Shown: positions 24,740-33,433 of the stretch, one piece after another | Position numbering within the stretch: the first letter of the stretch is position 1 | Layout: each line of letters begins with the position of its first letter | Origin: Lachnospiraceae bacterium | GTDB lineage: Bacteria > Bacillota > Clostridia > Lachnospirales > Lachnospiraceae | Direction of reading: 5' to 3' | Assembly (NCBI GenBank): GCA_024695145.1 | Contig: JAILIS010000025.1 | Coordinates: 1-64,000, forward strand | Length of the DNA: 64,000 bases | Translations under genes and position numbers: made by a program | The notes under the pieces: model-generated | What the model saw: the letters and a program-made list of their open reading frames with translations, nothing else | Database searches by the model: none | Told to the model about the DNA's origin: nothing

Positions 24740-26338
24740 ATGAAATATTGCAAAAAATGCGGAATGCTGCTAGAGGATACTCATGATAACTGTATCAGAT
24801 GCGGCGCCGATGTGACTGATCCGGATAATTATTCGCTTTATCCGATCGAGATCATGGAGACAATCGAAGAAGAGAACAAGAGAGCACGTGCTTCGGGAAA
24901 GCTTGTGGCAATGATCATCGCGCTTGTTGTACTTCTTGTGGGACTTGTTATCTTTTTCTTATACGGACTGTCTCACGGAGTGCTCGATCGAGCAAGCAAA
25001 AAGGCCGAAAGCGCTAACGCGGGTGCCGCTGCGACAGAAGCTGCCGCAACACAGAGCGAGGCCGCGGCCCAGGAACAGCCTTCGGAGCTGGAAGCAACGC
25101 CCACACCCGAGGCGACTCCGACTCCTACACCGGAACCGGAAAAGGATAAAAATGTCAAGGATGACAAGGGCACATATTATGATTATATTACGGAAAGCGA
25201 TGATGCCGGAAATGTGGTCTTTACGACTGTCGTTCCCGAGGATCTGACCGAGAGGGAATTCTTTCAGGATCCCTACGGCTGCAGCGACCGCTATCCCTTT
25301 ATGATGAGCTATACCGCCACGACTCCGGAAAATGAAGTGAGATTCACTTATCTGTCACCGAGGAAACTGTGGTACAAACTGAGCGATAAAGGAAAGGGAA
25401 GAAGCGACGAACGTGATCTGACCCATTATATGACGTATTTTACGTACGAGAATGACAGAAGCTATCTTGATGCCCTTCTTACTCAGAGTTATCCGGGCGC
25501 GAAGATCGAACTGGTGGATGAGCAGGAAGCATCGGCGGAGACTACTGAAAAGCTCGAGGAACTTGCAAAGCTTCGGAAGAAGGAACTGAAGGATTTCAAA
25601 GGAGATATCGCCTATATCGGGGAAGATACCGTATATATGTTCATGAATTATGAGGTATCTGCCAAAGTATACGAATATGAGGTCACGCTTCCCGACAAGG
25701 ATATGCTGTTCTGTAAATACTTTGTTCCTTCCCTTGCGGAAAATCTTACGTATGCCAGCGGAGAAAGCGATGACAAGGGTACCATCACAGAATGGTACAA
25801 TTTTGCGATAGTCTGTTTTGAGACCGGTAACGAGGATGAATTTGATGATTACGAAGCCGCTTTTGATATGTTCGCGGCCAATTCGCTTCCGACGGATCTT
25901 TTCATGTTCATAAACGAGGCATATTCGAAAGAGATCAAGGAGGCGGTGAAAAAGGATGAGGATGCGGAACCCCTTGATTCGAAAAAGCTGTCAAAGATCG
26001 GGAAAGAATACAAGCCTTCATCAAAGCTTGATGAGTTTGATGCGGATGTGATCGGGGCTTTGAGATCGGTGGGAGCAAACTGTTATGCAAATGACAGTGT
26101 GACGGTCTACACGCCGGATTCATACAAGATCGCGTATTACAGTGATGATAAGATCAAGGTATTTATATCTCCGCAGGAAGATGAATATCCCGGGGATGCA
26201 TATGAGGAGTTAAAAGCCGCCAAAAGGCCTGAAGCGGAAAGCTCACAGGGGCAGGAGGAAAGCCCGCAGGGGCAGGAGGCAGATGATAAGAGCGATGACG
26301 CCGAAAGCGAAAGCTCGGATAGTCAAGAGGTAATATGA
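24740..26338 (+). CDS. Zinc-ribbon single-pass membrane protein with large extracellular part
   Basis: The 532-residue protein starts with a cytoplasmic zinc ribbon (MKYCKKCGMLLEDTHDNCIRCGA), then one membrane segment at about residues 55-76, then a low-complexity Ala/Thr/Glu/Pro linker containing TPTPTPEPE, and about 400 residues of soluble domain outside. The end is a Gln/Glu/Ser tail with two GQE repeats. The domain is not one I recognise. A GAGGAAG site precedes the ATG. It is coupled to the next zinc-ribbon gene by overlapping stop and start codons. Confidence 0.75.
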   Translation: MKYCKKCGMLLEDTHDNCIRCGADVTDPDNYSLYPIEIMETIEEENKRARASGKLVAMIIALVVLLVGLVIFFLYGLSHGVLDRASKKAESANAGAAATEAAATQSEAAAQEQPSELEATPTPEATPTPTPEPEKDKNVKDDKGTYYDYITESDDAGNVVFTTVVPEDLTEREFFQDPYGCSDRYPFMMSYTATTPENEVRFTYLSPRKLWYKLSDKGKGRSDERDLTHYMTYFTYENDRSYLDALLTQSYPGAKIELVDEQEASAETTEKLEELAKLRKKELKDFKGDIAYIGEDTVYMFMNYEVSAKVYEYEVTLPDKDMLFCKYFVPSLAENLTYASGESDDKGTITEWYNFAIVCFETGNEDEFDDYEAAFDMFAANSLPTDLFMFINEAYSKEIKEAVKKDEDAEPLDSKKLSKIGKEYKPSSKLDEFDADVIGALRSVGANCYANDSVTVYTPDSYKIAYYSDDKIKVFISPQEDEYPGDAYEELKAAKRPEAESSQGQEESPQGQEADDKSDDAESESSDSQEVI

Positions 26339-27441
26339 TGGCTGATTACGAAGAAGTAATGAACGCACAAAAAGTCGACACCATGAAGGCTACGGACAGA
26401 AAGTGTCCGCAGTGCGGTGCGACCATGGATTTTGATCCGACCACGGGAGGGCTGTATTGTCCGTACTGCGATCACCGTGAAGAGATAGAAACAGCCAATA
26501 CCGAGGGTGAAACGGTGGCGAGCGAACAGGATTTTGAATCTGCCGAGTTCACCGGAAACTGTGACTGGGGAGTAGCCCAAAAGACCGTTACATGTAAATC
26601 CTGCGGAGCTGTTTCGGTGTATGATGCCCTTGAGGTGGCCAACGAGTGTCCGTATTGCGGTTCCAATCAGGTCATGGAAGCAAATGATGTACAGACCCTT
26701 GCCCCCAACGGGGTAGTTCTGTTCAAAGTGACGGCAAAGCAGGCCGGAGAGAGGTTCACACGGTGGCTTCAGCACAAATGGTTTGCTCCGCGTGCCGCCA
26801 AGCAGAGTGCAAAAGCGGAAAGCTTTAAAGGTATATATCTTCCGTATTGGACATTTGACTCCGATACCGTAACAACATATACGGCCGAATACGGAATAGA
26901 CCGGACGGTCGGTTCGGGGGACAAGAAGAGGACCGTTACCGACTGGCATCATACGGACGGAACACACGAGGAATTCATAGACGATCAGCTCGTGGCAGGC
27001 TCGGGAGATCAGAACGTGCAGATGCTGCGGCAGGTTGAGCCTTTTGATACAAAGGACAACAAATCATACAAACCCGAATATCTGGCCGGATTCCTTGCAG
27101 AAAGGTATTCGGTGGGACTCAAAGATGCGTGGGAGAAGGCCAAGGACTTTATCAGAAGCCGACTCAAAGCCAATATTGAAAGCGAGATAAGAAGACGCCA
27201 TAATGCCGATCATGTCAGAAACTTTAAAGGGAACACGACTTTTTCAAACATCACATACAAGTATCTGATGCTCCCCGTGTGGCTGTCATGTTTCACATAT
27301 AAAGACAAGGTTTACCAGTTCATTGTAAACGGGCAGTCCGGCAAGGTGGGCGGAAAGTACCCGATATCGCCGTTGCGTGTTGCAATAGCCGTGATACTGG
27401 CCCTGCTGATACTTTTGCTTTTGTTCAATCTTACACAGTGA
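26335..27441 (+). CDS. TFIIB-type zinc-ribbon membrane protein
   Basis: The 368-residue protein has two zinc ribbons: CPQCGATM...CPYCDH and CKSCGAVS...CPYCGS. The middle part (FKGIYLPYWTFDSDT, PEYLAGFLAERYSVGLKD, ITYKYLMLPVWLSCF) matches proteins annotated as TFIIB-type zinc ribbon-containing, common in Lachnospiraceae. One C-terminal hydrophobic helix (VAIAVILALLILLLLF) ends in NLTQ, indicating a tail anchor with the ribbons in the cytoplasm. ATG 26335 or 26338 may start it, both overlapping the previous stop. No function is known to me. Confidence 0.78.
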   Translation: MMADYEEVMNAQKVDTMKATDRKCPQCGATMDFDPTTGGLYCPYCDHREEIETANTEGETVASEQDFESAEFTGNCDWGVAQKTVTCKSCGAVSVYDALEVANECPYCGSNQVMEANDVQTLAPNGVVLFKVTAKQAGERFTRWLQHKWFAPRAAKQSAKAESFKGIYLPYWTFDSDTVTTYTAEYGIDRTVGSGDKKRTVTDWHHTDGTHEEFIDDQLVAGSGDQNVQMLRQVEPFDTKDNKSYKPEYLAGFLAERYSVGLKDAWEKAKDFIRSRLKANIESEIRRRHNADHVRNFKGNTTFSNITYKYLMLPVWLSCFTYKDKVYQFIVNGQSGKVGGKYPISPLRVAIAVILALLILLLLFNLTQ

Positions 27442-27450
27442 GAAAAGCCT

Positions 27451-27478
27451 TTTCAATTCAGCACTGTTATGATATAAT
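27451..27478 (+). promoter_or_regulatory. scfA promoter
   Basis: TTTCAA at 27451-27456, then 16 bases, then TATAAT at 27473-27478, with an extended TG at 27470-27471. Transcription would start near 27485, about 42 bases before the scfA ATG. Confidence 0.65.
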
Positions 27479-27526
27479 GCCATAGTTGTTATCTTTTCAC
27501 GCATTTATGCCGTTTGGAGGGATCAT

Positions 27527-27670
27527 ATGAAACACATTAAGACATTACAGACAAGGGACCTTAAAAAGTCAATGAAAAAAGGCGGATGCGGCGAGTGCAA
27601 GACTTCATGTCAGAGCGCATGCAAGACATCCTGCACGGTAGGAAACCAGAGCTGCGAAAAGGCGCAGTGA
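27527..27670 (+). CDS. scfA: SCIFF ranthipeptide precursor (six Cys in forty-five residues)
   Basis: This 47-residue peptide, too short for most gene finders, has six Cys at positions 21, 24, 28, 32, 36 and 43 in its C-terminal half, after a leader MKHIKTLQTRDLKKSMKKGG. That layout and the adjacent maturase identify the SCIFF precursor, a ribosomal peptide in which Cys side chains are linked by thioether bonds to neighbouring residues. The leader is expected to bind the maturase. TTTGGAGGGATCAT gives an excellent ribosome binding site. The peptide's physiological role is unsettled; regulation or quorum-like signalling has been proposed in clostridia. Confidence 0.95.
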   Translation: MKHIKTLQTRDLKKSMKKGGCGECKTSCQSACKTSCTVGNQSCEKAQ

Positions 27671-27696
27671 AGGGGACTTTTATATTGTCTATTTAA

Positions 27697-27724
27697 GAGA
27701 AAAGCTCTTAGGGGCTTTTTTCTC
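27697..27724 (+). terminator. Hairpin between scfA and scfB (attenuator or terminator)
   Basis: GAGAAAAGCTC at 27697-27707 pairs with GGGCTTTTTTCTC at 27712-27724 around TTAG, with the T-run inside the 3' arm. It can end or reduce transcription after scfA, giving more precursor than maturase mRNA. Confidence 0.7.
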
Positions 27725-27754
27725 ATGCAGTGACAAATCGATGAGAGGGATATC

Positions 27755-29131
27755 GTGATCCATCAGTACAAAAACAACGGATACAATATCGTCATGGACG
27801 TGGAAAGCGGAAGCATTCACGTCGTTGATGACATCGTTTACGATATGATCGCAGCTCTTTCGCATCATACGGACAGGAAACAGACAAACGATGACAAGAT
27901 AAAAGATTATCTGCTGGAGCAGCTGCCGCAATATGATAAAAGTGAGATCCTCGAGGCTTATGAGGAGGTATCGTATCTTATCGACAACGGCAGTCTGTTT
28001 TCCGAGGACCCTTACGAGGAGTATATCGGAGAGTTTACAAAGAGGCAGACCGTTGTCAAGGCTTTGTGCATGCATGTTTCGCACGACTGCAATCTCGCAT
28101 GCAGATACTGTTTTGCGGGAGAGGGCGAGTATCACGGAAAGAGAGCCCTCATGAGCTTTGAGGTCGGCAAAAAAGCTCTTGATTTTCTAGTGAATGCTTC
28201 AAAGGGACGCAGGAATCTCGAAGTTGATTTTTTCGGCGGCGAGCCGCTTATGAACTTCGAAGTGGTCAAGCAGCTTGTCGCATACGGACGGTCCCTTGAG
28301 AAGGAACATGATAAGGAGTTCCGTTTTACAATTACGACCAACGGCCTTCTTCTTGATGATGAAAAGCTCGATTTTATCAATCAAGAGATGGATAATCTTG
28401 TCCTGTCCCTTGACGGAAGAAAGGAAGTACATGACAGGATGAGGCCCAGACGGGGCGGTCAGGGCAGTTACGACGAGATACTTCCGAAGATAAAAAGAGC
28501 CGCTGAAAGCCGTAAAGACAGGGATCACTATATCAGAGGCACATACACCAGAAACAATCTTGATTTTTCCGAAGATGTAAAACACCTGGCAGAGCTCGGT
28601 TTTGAGCAGATATCGGTCGAGCCGGTGGTGGCTGCCCCCGATATGGAATATGCCATCCGGGAGGAAGATGTTCCACAGCTTCTTGAACAGTATGATATAC
28701 TGGCAAAGTACCTGCTTGAGAGAAAACGCAAAGGATGCGGTGTCAATTTCTTTCATTTCATGATAGATCTGACAGGCGGACCGTGCGTGGCAAAGCGTCT
28801 TTCGGGATGCGGCTCAGGTACGGAATATCTGGCTGTTACGCCTGACGGGGATCTGTATCCATGCCATCAGTTCGTCGGAATGAGTGATTTTCTCATGGGC
28901 AATGTTGATACGGGAGTTACGAACACGGTTCTTCAGGATTCCTTCAAGCTTTGCAATGTTTATTCCAAGACGGAATGCAGGGATTGTTTTGCGAGGATGT
29001 ACTGCAGCGGCGGATGCGCCGCAAACGCGTATAATCTCTCGGGTGATATAAACGGAGTATATGAGATCGGATGTGCGCTTCAGAGAAAACGGGTTGAATG
29101 TGCCATTATGATGAAAGCAGCACAGGACTGA
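27755..29131 (+). CDS. scfB: SCIFF thioether maturase, radical SAM/SPASM
   Basis: This 458-residue enzyme forms thioether links in the SCIFF peptide. Residues 1-90 make a peptide-recognition region, followed by the radical-SAM motif CNLACRYC (Cys 112, 116, 119), DFFGGEPLMNFE and TTNGLLL. The C-terminal SPASM Cys set (CGSGTEYLAVTPDGDLYPCH, then CRDCFARMYCSGGCAANAY, then GCALQ) would hold auxiliary clusters. The start is GTG 27755 after GAGAGGG. It follows the 47-residue precursor by 84 bases across a hairpin, and secDF follows, an order also known from other clostridia. Confidence 0.95.
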   Translation: MIHQYKNNGYNIVMDVESGSIHVVDDIVYDMIAALSHHTDRKQTNDDKIKDYLLEQLPQYDKSEILEAYEEVSYLIDNGSLFSEDPYEEYIGEFTKRQTVVKALCMHVSHDCNLACRYCFAGEGEYHGKRALMSFEVGKKALDFLVNASKGRRNLEVDFFGGEPLMNFEVVKQLVAYGRSLEKEHDKEFRFTITTNGLLLDDEKLDFINQEMDNLVLSLDGRKEVHDRMRPRRGGQGSYDEILPKIKRAAESRKDRDHYIRGTYTRNNLDFSEDVKHLAELGFEQISVEPVVAAPDMEYAIREEDVPQLLEQYDILAKYLLERKRKGCGVNFFHFMIDLTGGPCVAKRLSGCGSGTEYLAVTPDGDLYPCHQFVGMSDFLMGNVDTGVTNTVLQDSFKLCNVYSKTECRDCFARMYCSGGCAANAYNLSGDINGVYEIGCALQRKRVECAIMMKAAQD

Positions 29132-29176
29132 TCGTTTTCAGGAAAACAGACAGTTTTTGAAAGGAAACAAAAAGCA

Positions 29177-31399
29177 ATGAAAAAACGTAATGCCATCATA
29201 GCACTTGTAGCGGTCCTTCTTATGATCGCGGCCTTCGGTTACATGGTGTTCTACGGAGTCGGAGTTGATGCGGTAGGTTCCGCGAAGGGTATCCATCTCG
29301 GACTCGACCTTGCCGGAGGTGTCAGCATCACATACCAGGCTGTGGGAGAGGAAGCTCCTTCGGCTGAGGATATGGATGATACGGTTTACAAGCTTCAGCA
29401 GAGAGTTGAAGGATACTCTACAGAGGCGCTCGTATACAAGGAAGGAAGCGACAGGGTCAGCATAGAGATCCCGGGACTGTCGGATGCCAACGCGGTCCTT
29501 GAGGAGCTGGGACGGCCCGGAAGCCTCTATTTCATCAATCATCTCGACCCCGAAGGTAAGGAAAACTATGATGTATACGGCAATCTTACCAGGAGCATAG
29601 ATGAGCTCGAGAAGGACGGATCGATAGTCCTGACCGGTTCGAACGTCGTGGAATCACGTGCGGGTGCCATCAAGAACGAGATGGGCAATACCGAATATAT
29701 TGTCGAGCTTACGCTTGATGAAGAAGGTACCAAAAGATTTGCCGAGGCTACTACCAAAGCGGCCAAGACTCAGGATACGATCATGATCTATTATGACGGC
29801 AAGCCTGCTTCGATACCTGTCGTAAAATCAGCCATCACGGGCGGTATGGCACAGATATCCGGACAGAAGACCATTGAAGAAGCCGAACAGCTTGCATCGA
29901 CGATCAGGATCGGCGGACTCAAACTCGAACTTGAAGAACTGCGTTCAAACGTTGTCGGAGCTCAGCTTGGAACAGAGGCGATATCTAGATCGTTAAAGGC
30001 GGGAGCGATAGGTTTCGGGATCATCGTTATATTCATGTGTGCGGTATATTTCATTCCCGGACTCGCATCCTCGATCGCTCTGGTGCTTTACTGTCTCATA
30101 ACGATATTCTGTCTGAATTTCTTTGATATGACACTTACCCTCCCGGGTATCGCCGGTATCGTTCTTTCCATCGGTATGGCGGTTGATGCTAACGTTATCA
30201 CATTCGCCAGGATACGTGAGGAGATAGCTGCCGGCAAGAGCGTCCGTTCTGCTATAGATGAGGGTTACAAGAAAGCTTTATCCGCCATCATAGACGGTAA
30301 CGTTACTACACTTATCGCAGCTCTCGTTCTCGGCGTTATAGGAACAGGTTCGATAAAGGGCTTTGCCCAGACACTTGCTCTCGGTATCGTTGTATCGATG
30401 ATCACGGCGCTGTTCGTTACAAAGCTGATCATAAGAGCTTTCTATGCGCTCGGTATCACGGATGAGAAATATTACGGCAAGGCCAAAGAGCGTAAGGATA
30501 TCGATTTCCTTGCAAAAAGAAAGATGTTCATCATCATTTCGTCATGCGTCATCATAGTCGGCATCATTGCCATGATCGCCAACTCCGCGATGGGCAGGCA
30601 TTCGCTTAATTACAGCCTGGAGTTTTTAGGCGGTACATCGACGAATGTGACATTTAATGAAGACATGCCTCTTTCGGATATCGACTCCAAAGTTGTGCCG
30701 TCCATTGAAAAGATCACGGGAGATCCCAACGTTCAGGTTCAGAAGGTTACAGGATCCAATGAGGTCATTTTCAAGACAAGAGCGCTCAGCGTCAATGAAA
30801 GAGAAGCCTTCAATGATATGATGGAGAACGATTTCGGTGTTTCTCCCGATAAGATAGTTGCGGAGACGATCAGTTCCACGATATCTTCGGAAATGTCAAG
30901 AGATGCCATTATCGCCATCGTTGTTGCAACGATCCTGATGCTCATATACATATGGTTCAGATTCAAGGATGTCCGCTTCGGCGCAAGTTCGGTAATATGT
31001 CTGATCCATGATGTACTGGTTGTCATCACGTTCTATGCACTCGCAAGGATCACGGTGGGATCCACGTTTGTGGCATGTATCCTTACCATAGTCGGTTACT
31101 CCATCAACGCCACCATCGTAATCTTCGACAGGATACGTGAGAAACTGGCCGTATCGAAGGACGGACTGGACAGTCTTGTTAATGAAGCAGTCAATCAGAC
31201 ACTGTCACGAAGCCTGTTCACGTCACTGACCACATTCATCATGGTCGCGGTCCTTTATATACTTGGCGTAAGTTCGGTCAAGGAGTTTGCACTTCCGCTC
31301 ATGATAGGTATTATCTGCGGTACTTATTCTTCGGTATGCCTTGCAAGTGCGATATGGTATATCTTAAGGACCAAAGCGGGAGTTAAGAACAAACAGTAA
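29177..31399 (+). CDS. secDF: Fused protein-export membrane protein SecDF
   Basis: SecD and SecF, which help pull exported proteins across the membrane using the proton gradient, are one 740-residue chain here, as in Bacillus. The SecD part has the LGLDLAGGVSITYQ segment after the first helix, a large outside domain, and FALTLPGIAGIVLSIGMAVDAN-like helices near residues 310-345. The SecF part starts near residue 450 with its own first helix, YSLEFLGGTSTNVTF and the matching SINATIVIFDRIRE helix. GAAAGGAAAC precedes the ATG. Confidence 0.95.
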   Translation: MKKRNAIIALVAVLLMIAAFGYMVFYGVGVDAVGSAKGIHLGLDLAGGVSITYQAVGEEAPSAEDMDDTVYKLQQRVEGYSTEALVYKEGSDRVSIEIPGLSDANAVLEELGRPGSLYFINHLDPEGKENYDVYGNLTRSIDELEKDGSIVLTGSNVVESRAGAIKNEMGNTEYIVELTLDEEGTKRFAEATTKAAKTQDTIMIYYDGKPASIPVVKSAITGGMAQISGQKTIEEAEQLASTIRIGGLKLELEELRSNVVGAQLGTEAISRSLKAGAIGFGIIVIFMCAVYFIPGLASSIALVLYCLITIFCLNFFDMTLTLPGIAGIVLSIGMAVDANVITFARIREEIAAGKSVRSAIDEGYKKALSAIIDGNVTTLIAALVLGVIGTGSIKGFAQTLALGIVVSMITALFVTKLIIRAFYALGITDEKYYGKAKERKDIDFLAKRKMFIIISSCVIIVGIIAMIANSAMGRHSLNYSLEFLGGTSTNVTFNEDMPLSDIDSKVVPSIEKITGDPNVQVQKVTGSNEVIFKTRALSVNEREAFNDMMENDFGVSPDKIVAETISSTISSEMSRDAIIAIVVATILMLIYIWFRFKDVRFGASSVICLIHDVLVVITFYALARITVGSTFVACILTIVGYSINATIVIFDRIREKLAVSKDGLDSLVNEAVNQTLSRSLFTSLTTFIMVAVLYILGVSSVKEFALPLMIGIICGTYSSVCLASAIWYILRTKAGVKNKQ

Positions 31400-31413
31400 C
31401 ATATACAAATGCG

Positions 31414-31461
31414 CAGTTCGGACGGACGGGCGGACATTGCCTGTCTTCCGGACTGTTTTTT
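31414..31461 (+). terminator. Terminator after secDF
   Basis: CAGTTCGG at 31414-31421 pairs with CCGGACTG at 31448-31455, enclosing a second smaller GC-rich stem (GGGCGGACA near TGTC), and TTTTTT follows at 31456-31461. Confidence 0.82.
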
Positions 31462-31483
31462 CATTTAATGAGAGAATTCTTAT

Positions 31484-33229
31484 ATGAGCAGGAAATGGGT
31501 TGTGGTCTCCAAAGGGGCCGATTTTAACAAAATAGCGGCTGATTTTAATATAAGTCCTTATCTTGCGAGGATCATCAGGAACCGCGGAGCCGTAACATAT
31601 GACGAGATCGATATGTTCCTGAACGGGGATATCTCGAAGATGCACGATCCCGCACTGCTTCCTGACATGGATGAGGCCGCGCAGATACTGACAGATGCCA
31701 TACAGGCCGGTGTCAGGATGAGAGTCGTCGGCGACTATGACATCGACGGTGTTTGTGCGTCCTATATACTGAAAAAGGGGATAGAATCTGCCGGAGGCAT
31801 TGTCGACGTTACTCTGCCGGAGCGTATAAAGGACGGCTACGGAATCAATGAAAACATCATCAGAGCAGCATACGATGACGGGATCGAGCTGATAATAACG
31901 TGCGATAACGGGATAGCGGCCGCGAAGGAAACAGATCTTGCACTTTCTCTTGGAATGAGCATGATAATAACGGATCATCATGAGGTTCCTTATGAGGAAA
32001 GGGACGGAGAGAAGGAATACCTCCTGCCGCAAGCGGATGCTGTGATCGATCCGAAAAGAGCTGACTGTGATTATCCTTTTGACGGGATATGCGGAGCCAT
32101 GGTCGCTTATAAGCTGATATCATACCTTTATACTGAAACCGAGGCGGGAAATGCGGTATCCGACCGTGAAGAGCTTCTGACAGAGTTCCTGTCATTTGCG
32201 GCGTTTGCGACCGTCGGGGACATAATGGAACTGAGGGATGAAAACCGCATAGCCGTCCGATACGGACTCGATATCTTAAAGAATACGAAGAACACAGGTA
32301 TGCGGGCCCTGATAGAGGCCGCACATCTTACGGGAAAGCCACTGTCGGTATATCATATCGGATTCGTCCTGGGTCCCTGCATCAATGCCACCGGAAGGCT
32401 TGAGAGCGCAGATGCGGCGCTTGAACTGTTTTTCGAAACGGATGAAGAAAGGGCACGGGAGCGCGCGAGATCGCTCGTATCAGTCAATGAGAGTCGAAAG
32501 AATATGACGATCGCTTATACCGATCAGGCGATCAGCCTTGTCACAGAAAAGTATGCAAAAGACAAGGTACTTGTAGTATATATGCCCGAGTGCCACGAAA
32601 GTCTGGCCGGGATCGTGGCGGGACGTCTCAGAGAGCATTTTTACAGGCCGTCTATTGTATTGACAAATGACAGTGAAGGAAATATAAAGGGGAGCGGCCG
32701 GTCTATAGAAGGCTATTCCATGTTCGATGAGCTCGGAAAGGTCAAGGATATGTTCACAAAGTTCGGGGGGCATAAGATGGCCGCCGGACTGTCCATGAAA
32801 GCCGGGCTGGCGGATGCATTGCGGGAGGCCATGAACGATAAATGCACTCTTACCGATGACGATCTTGTTGAAAAGATGAAGATCGACATCCCGCTTCCAA
32901 TCGGATACATCGATGATGCGCTGGTAAGTGAACTTGACAGGCTCGAGCCCTGCGGTGTGGCTAACCCCAGGCCTCTGTTTGCCGAAAAAGACGTGATCAT
33001 CCGAAGCATATCTCTTGCGGGAAAGAATAATAATGTGGTAAAGTTCACACTTGAAGGAAAGACGGCGACGGGCGGCAGAAAGATAATAAATGCGGTATGC
33101 TTTGATGATGCCGAAAAGGTTTATGAACAGCTGAAGGATCGAGACAGGGTATCAATACTGTATCAGGCGGGATTTAACGAATATGAGGGCAGACGGAGCG
33201 TACAGCTTGTAATAAAAGATTATATGTAG
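31484..33229 (+). CDS. recJ: Single-stranded-DNA-specific exonuclease RecJ
   Basis: RecJ degrades single-stranded DNA 5' to 3' in repair. The DHH-family motifs are present: VGDYDIDGVCASYIL, CDNGIAA, and TDHHEVPYE, with the DHHA1 region GSGRSIEGYSMFDEL and FGGHKMAAGLSM later. The length is 581 residues, near the minimal RecJ core. The start MSRKWVVVSKG is as expected, though the ribosome binding site (GAGAGAATTC) is modest. It follows secDF, as in many clostridia, and ends at a clear terminator. Confidence 0.93.
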   Translation: MSRKWVVVSKGADFNKIAADFNISPYLARIIRNRGAVTYDEIDMFLNGDISKMHDPALLPDMDEAAQILTDAIQAGVRMRVVGDYDIDGVCASYILKKGIESAGGIVDVTLPERIKDGYGINENIIRAAYDDGIELIITCDNGIAAAKETDLALSLGMSMIITDHHEVPYEERDGEKEYLLPQADAVIDPKRADCDYPFDGICGAMVAYKLISYLYTETEAGNAVSDREELLTEFLSFAAFATVGDIMELRDENRIAVRYGLDILKNTKNTGMRALIEAAHLTGKPLSVYHIGFVLGPCINATGRLESADAALELFFETDEERARERARSLVSVNESRKNMTIAYTDQAISLVTEKYAKDKVLVVYMPECHESLAGIVAGRLREHFYRPSIVLTNDSEGNIKGSGRSIEGYSMFDELGKVKDMFTKFGGHKMAAGLSMKAGLADALREAMNDKCTLTDDDLVEKMKIDIPLPIGYIDDALVSELDRLEPCGVANPRPLFAEKDVIIRSISLAGKNNNVVKFTLEGKTATGGRKIINAVCFDDAEKVYEQLKDRDRVSILYQAGFNEYEGRRSVQLVIKDYM

Positions 33230-33236
33230 AAAATGA

Positions 33237-33263
33237 AAAGACCTCCGGGGGAGGAGGTCTTTC
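33237..33263 (+). terminator. Terminator after recJ
   Basis: AAAGACCTCC pairs with GGAGGTCTTT around a G-rich loop. The stem is strong but the T-tract short, so it can act on both strands. Confidence 0.85.
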
Positions 33264-33338
33264 CATCTTATGAGGGGGAGATAGTGAGTGTTCATCAACT
33301 ACCTTGACTACATGATAAAACTAAAATGTGTTTAATTT

Positions 33339-33397
33339 GTGTTCAAATGGTGAAACATTTTACAAATATGTTCACAATTTTCACATAATTTGAACAC
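33339..33397. promoter_or_regulatory. Inverted repeat in the murE upstream region, possible operator
   Basis: GTGTTCAAAT (33339-33348) and ATTTGAACAC (33388-33397) are perfect inverted copies 39 bases apart. Between and around them are further partial copies (ATGTGTTTAAT, ATGTTCACAATTT). The 200-base AT-rich gap has no other gene. A DNA-binding protein is implied but not identified. Confidence 0.45.
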
Positions 33398-33433
33398 ATT
33401 TCAGTCGCTTACGGATAACGGGGACCAAAGAAT

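Noticed and set aside
33304..33336. TTGACT followed by TAAAAT or TTTAAT as a murE promoter
   Set aside because: The spacings are 12 and 21 bases, neither suitable for sigma-A.
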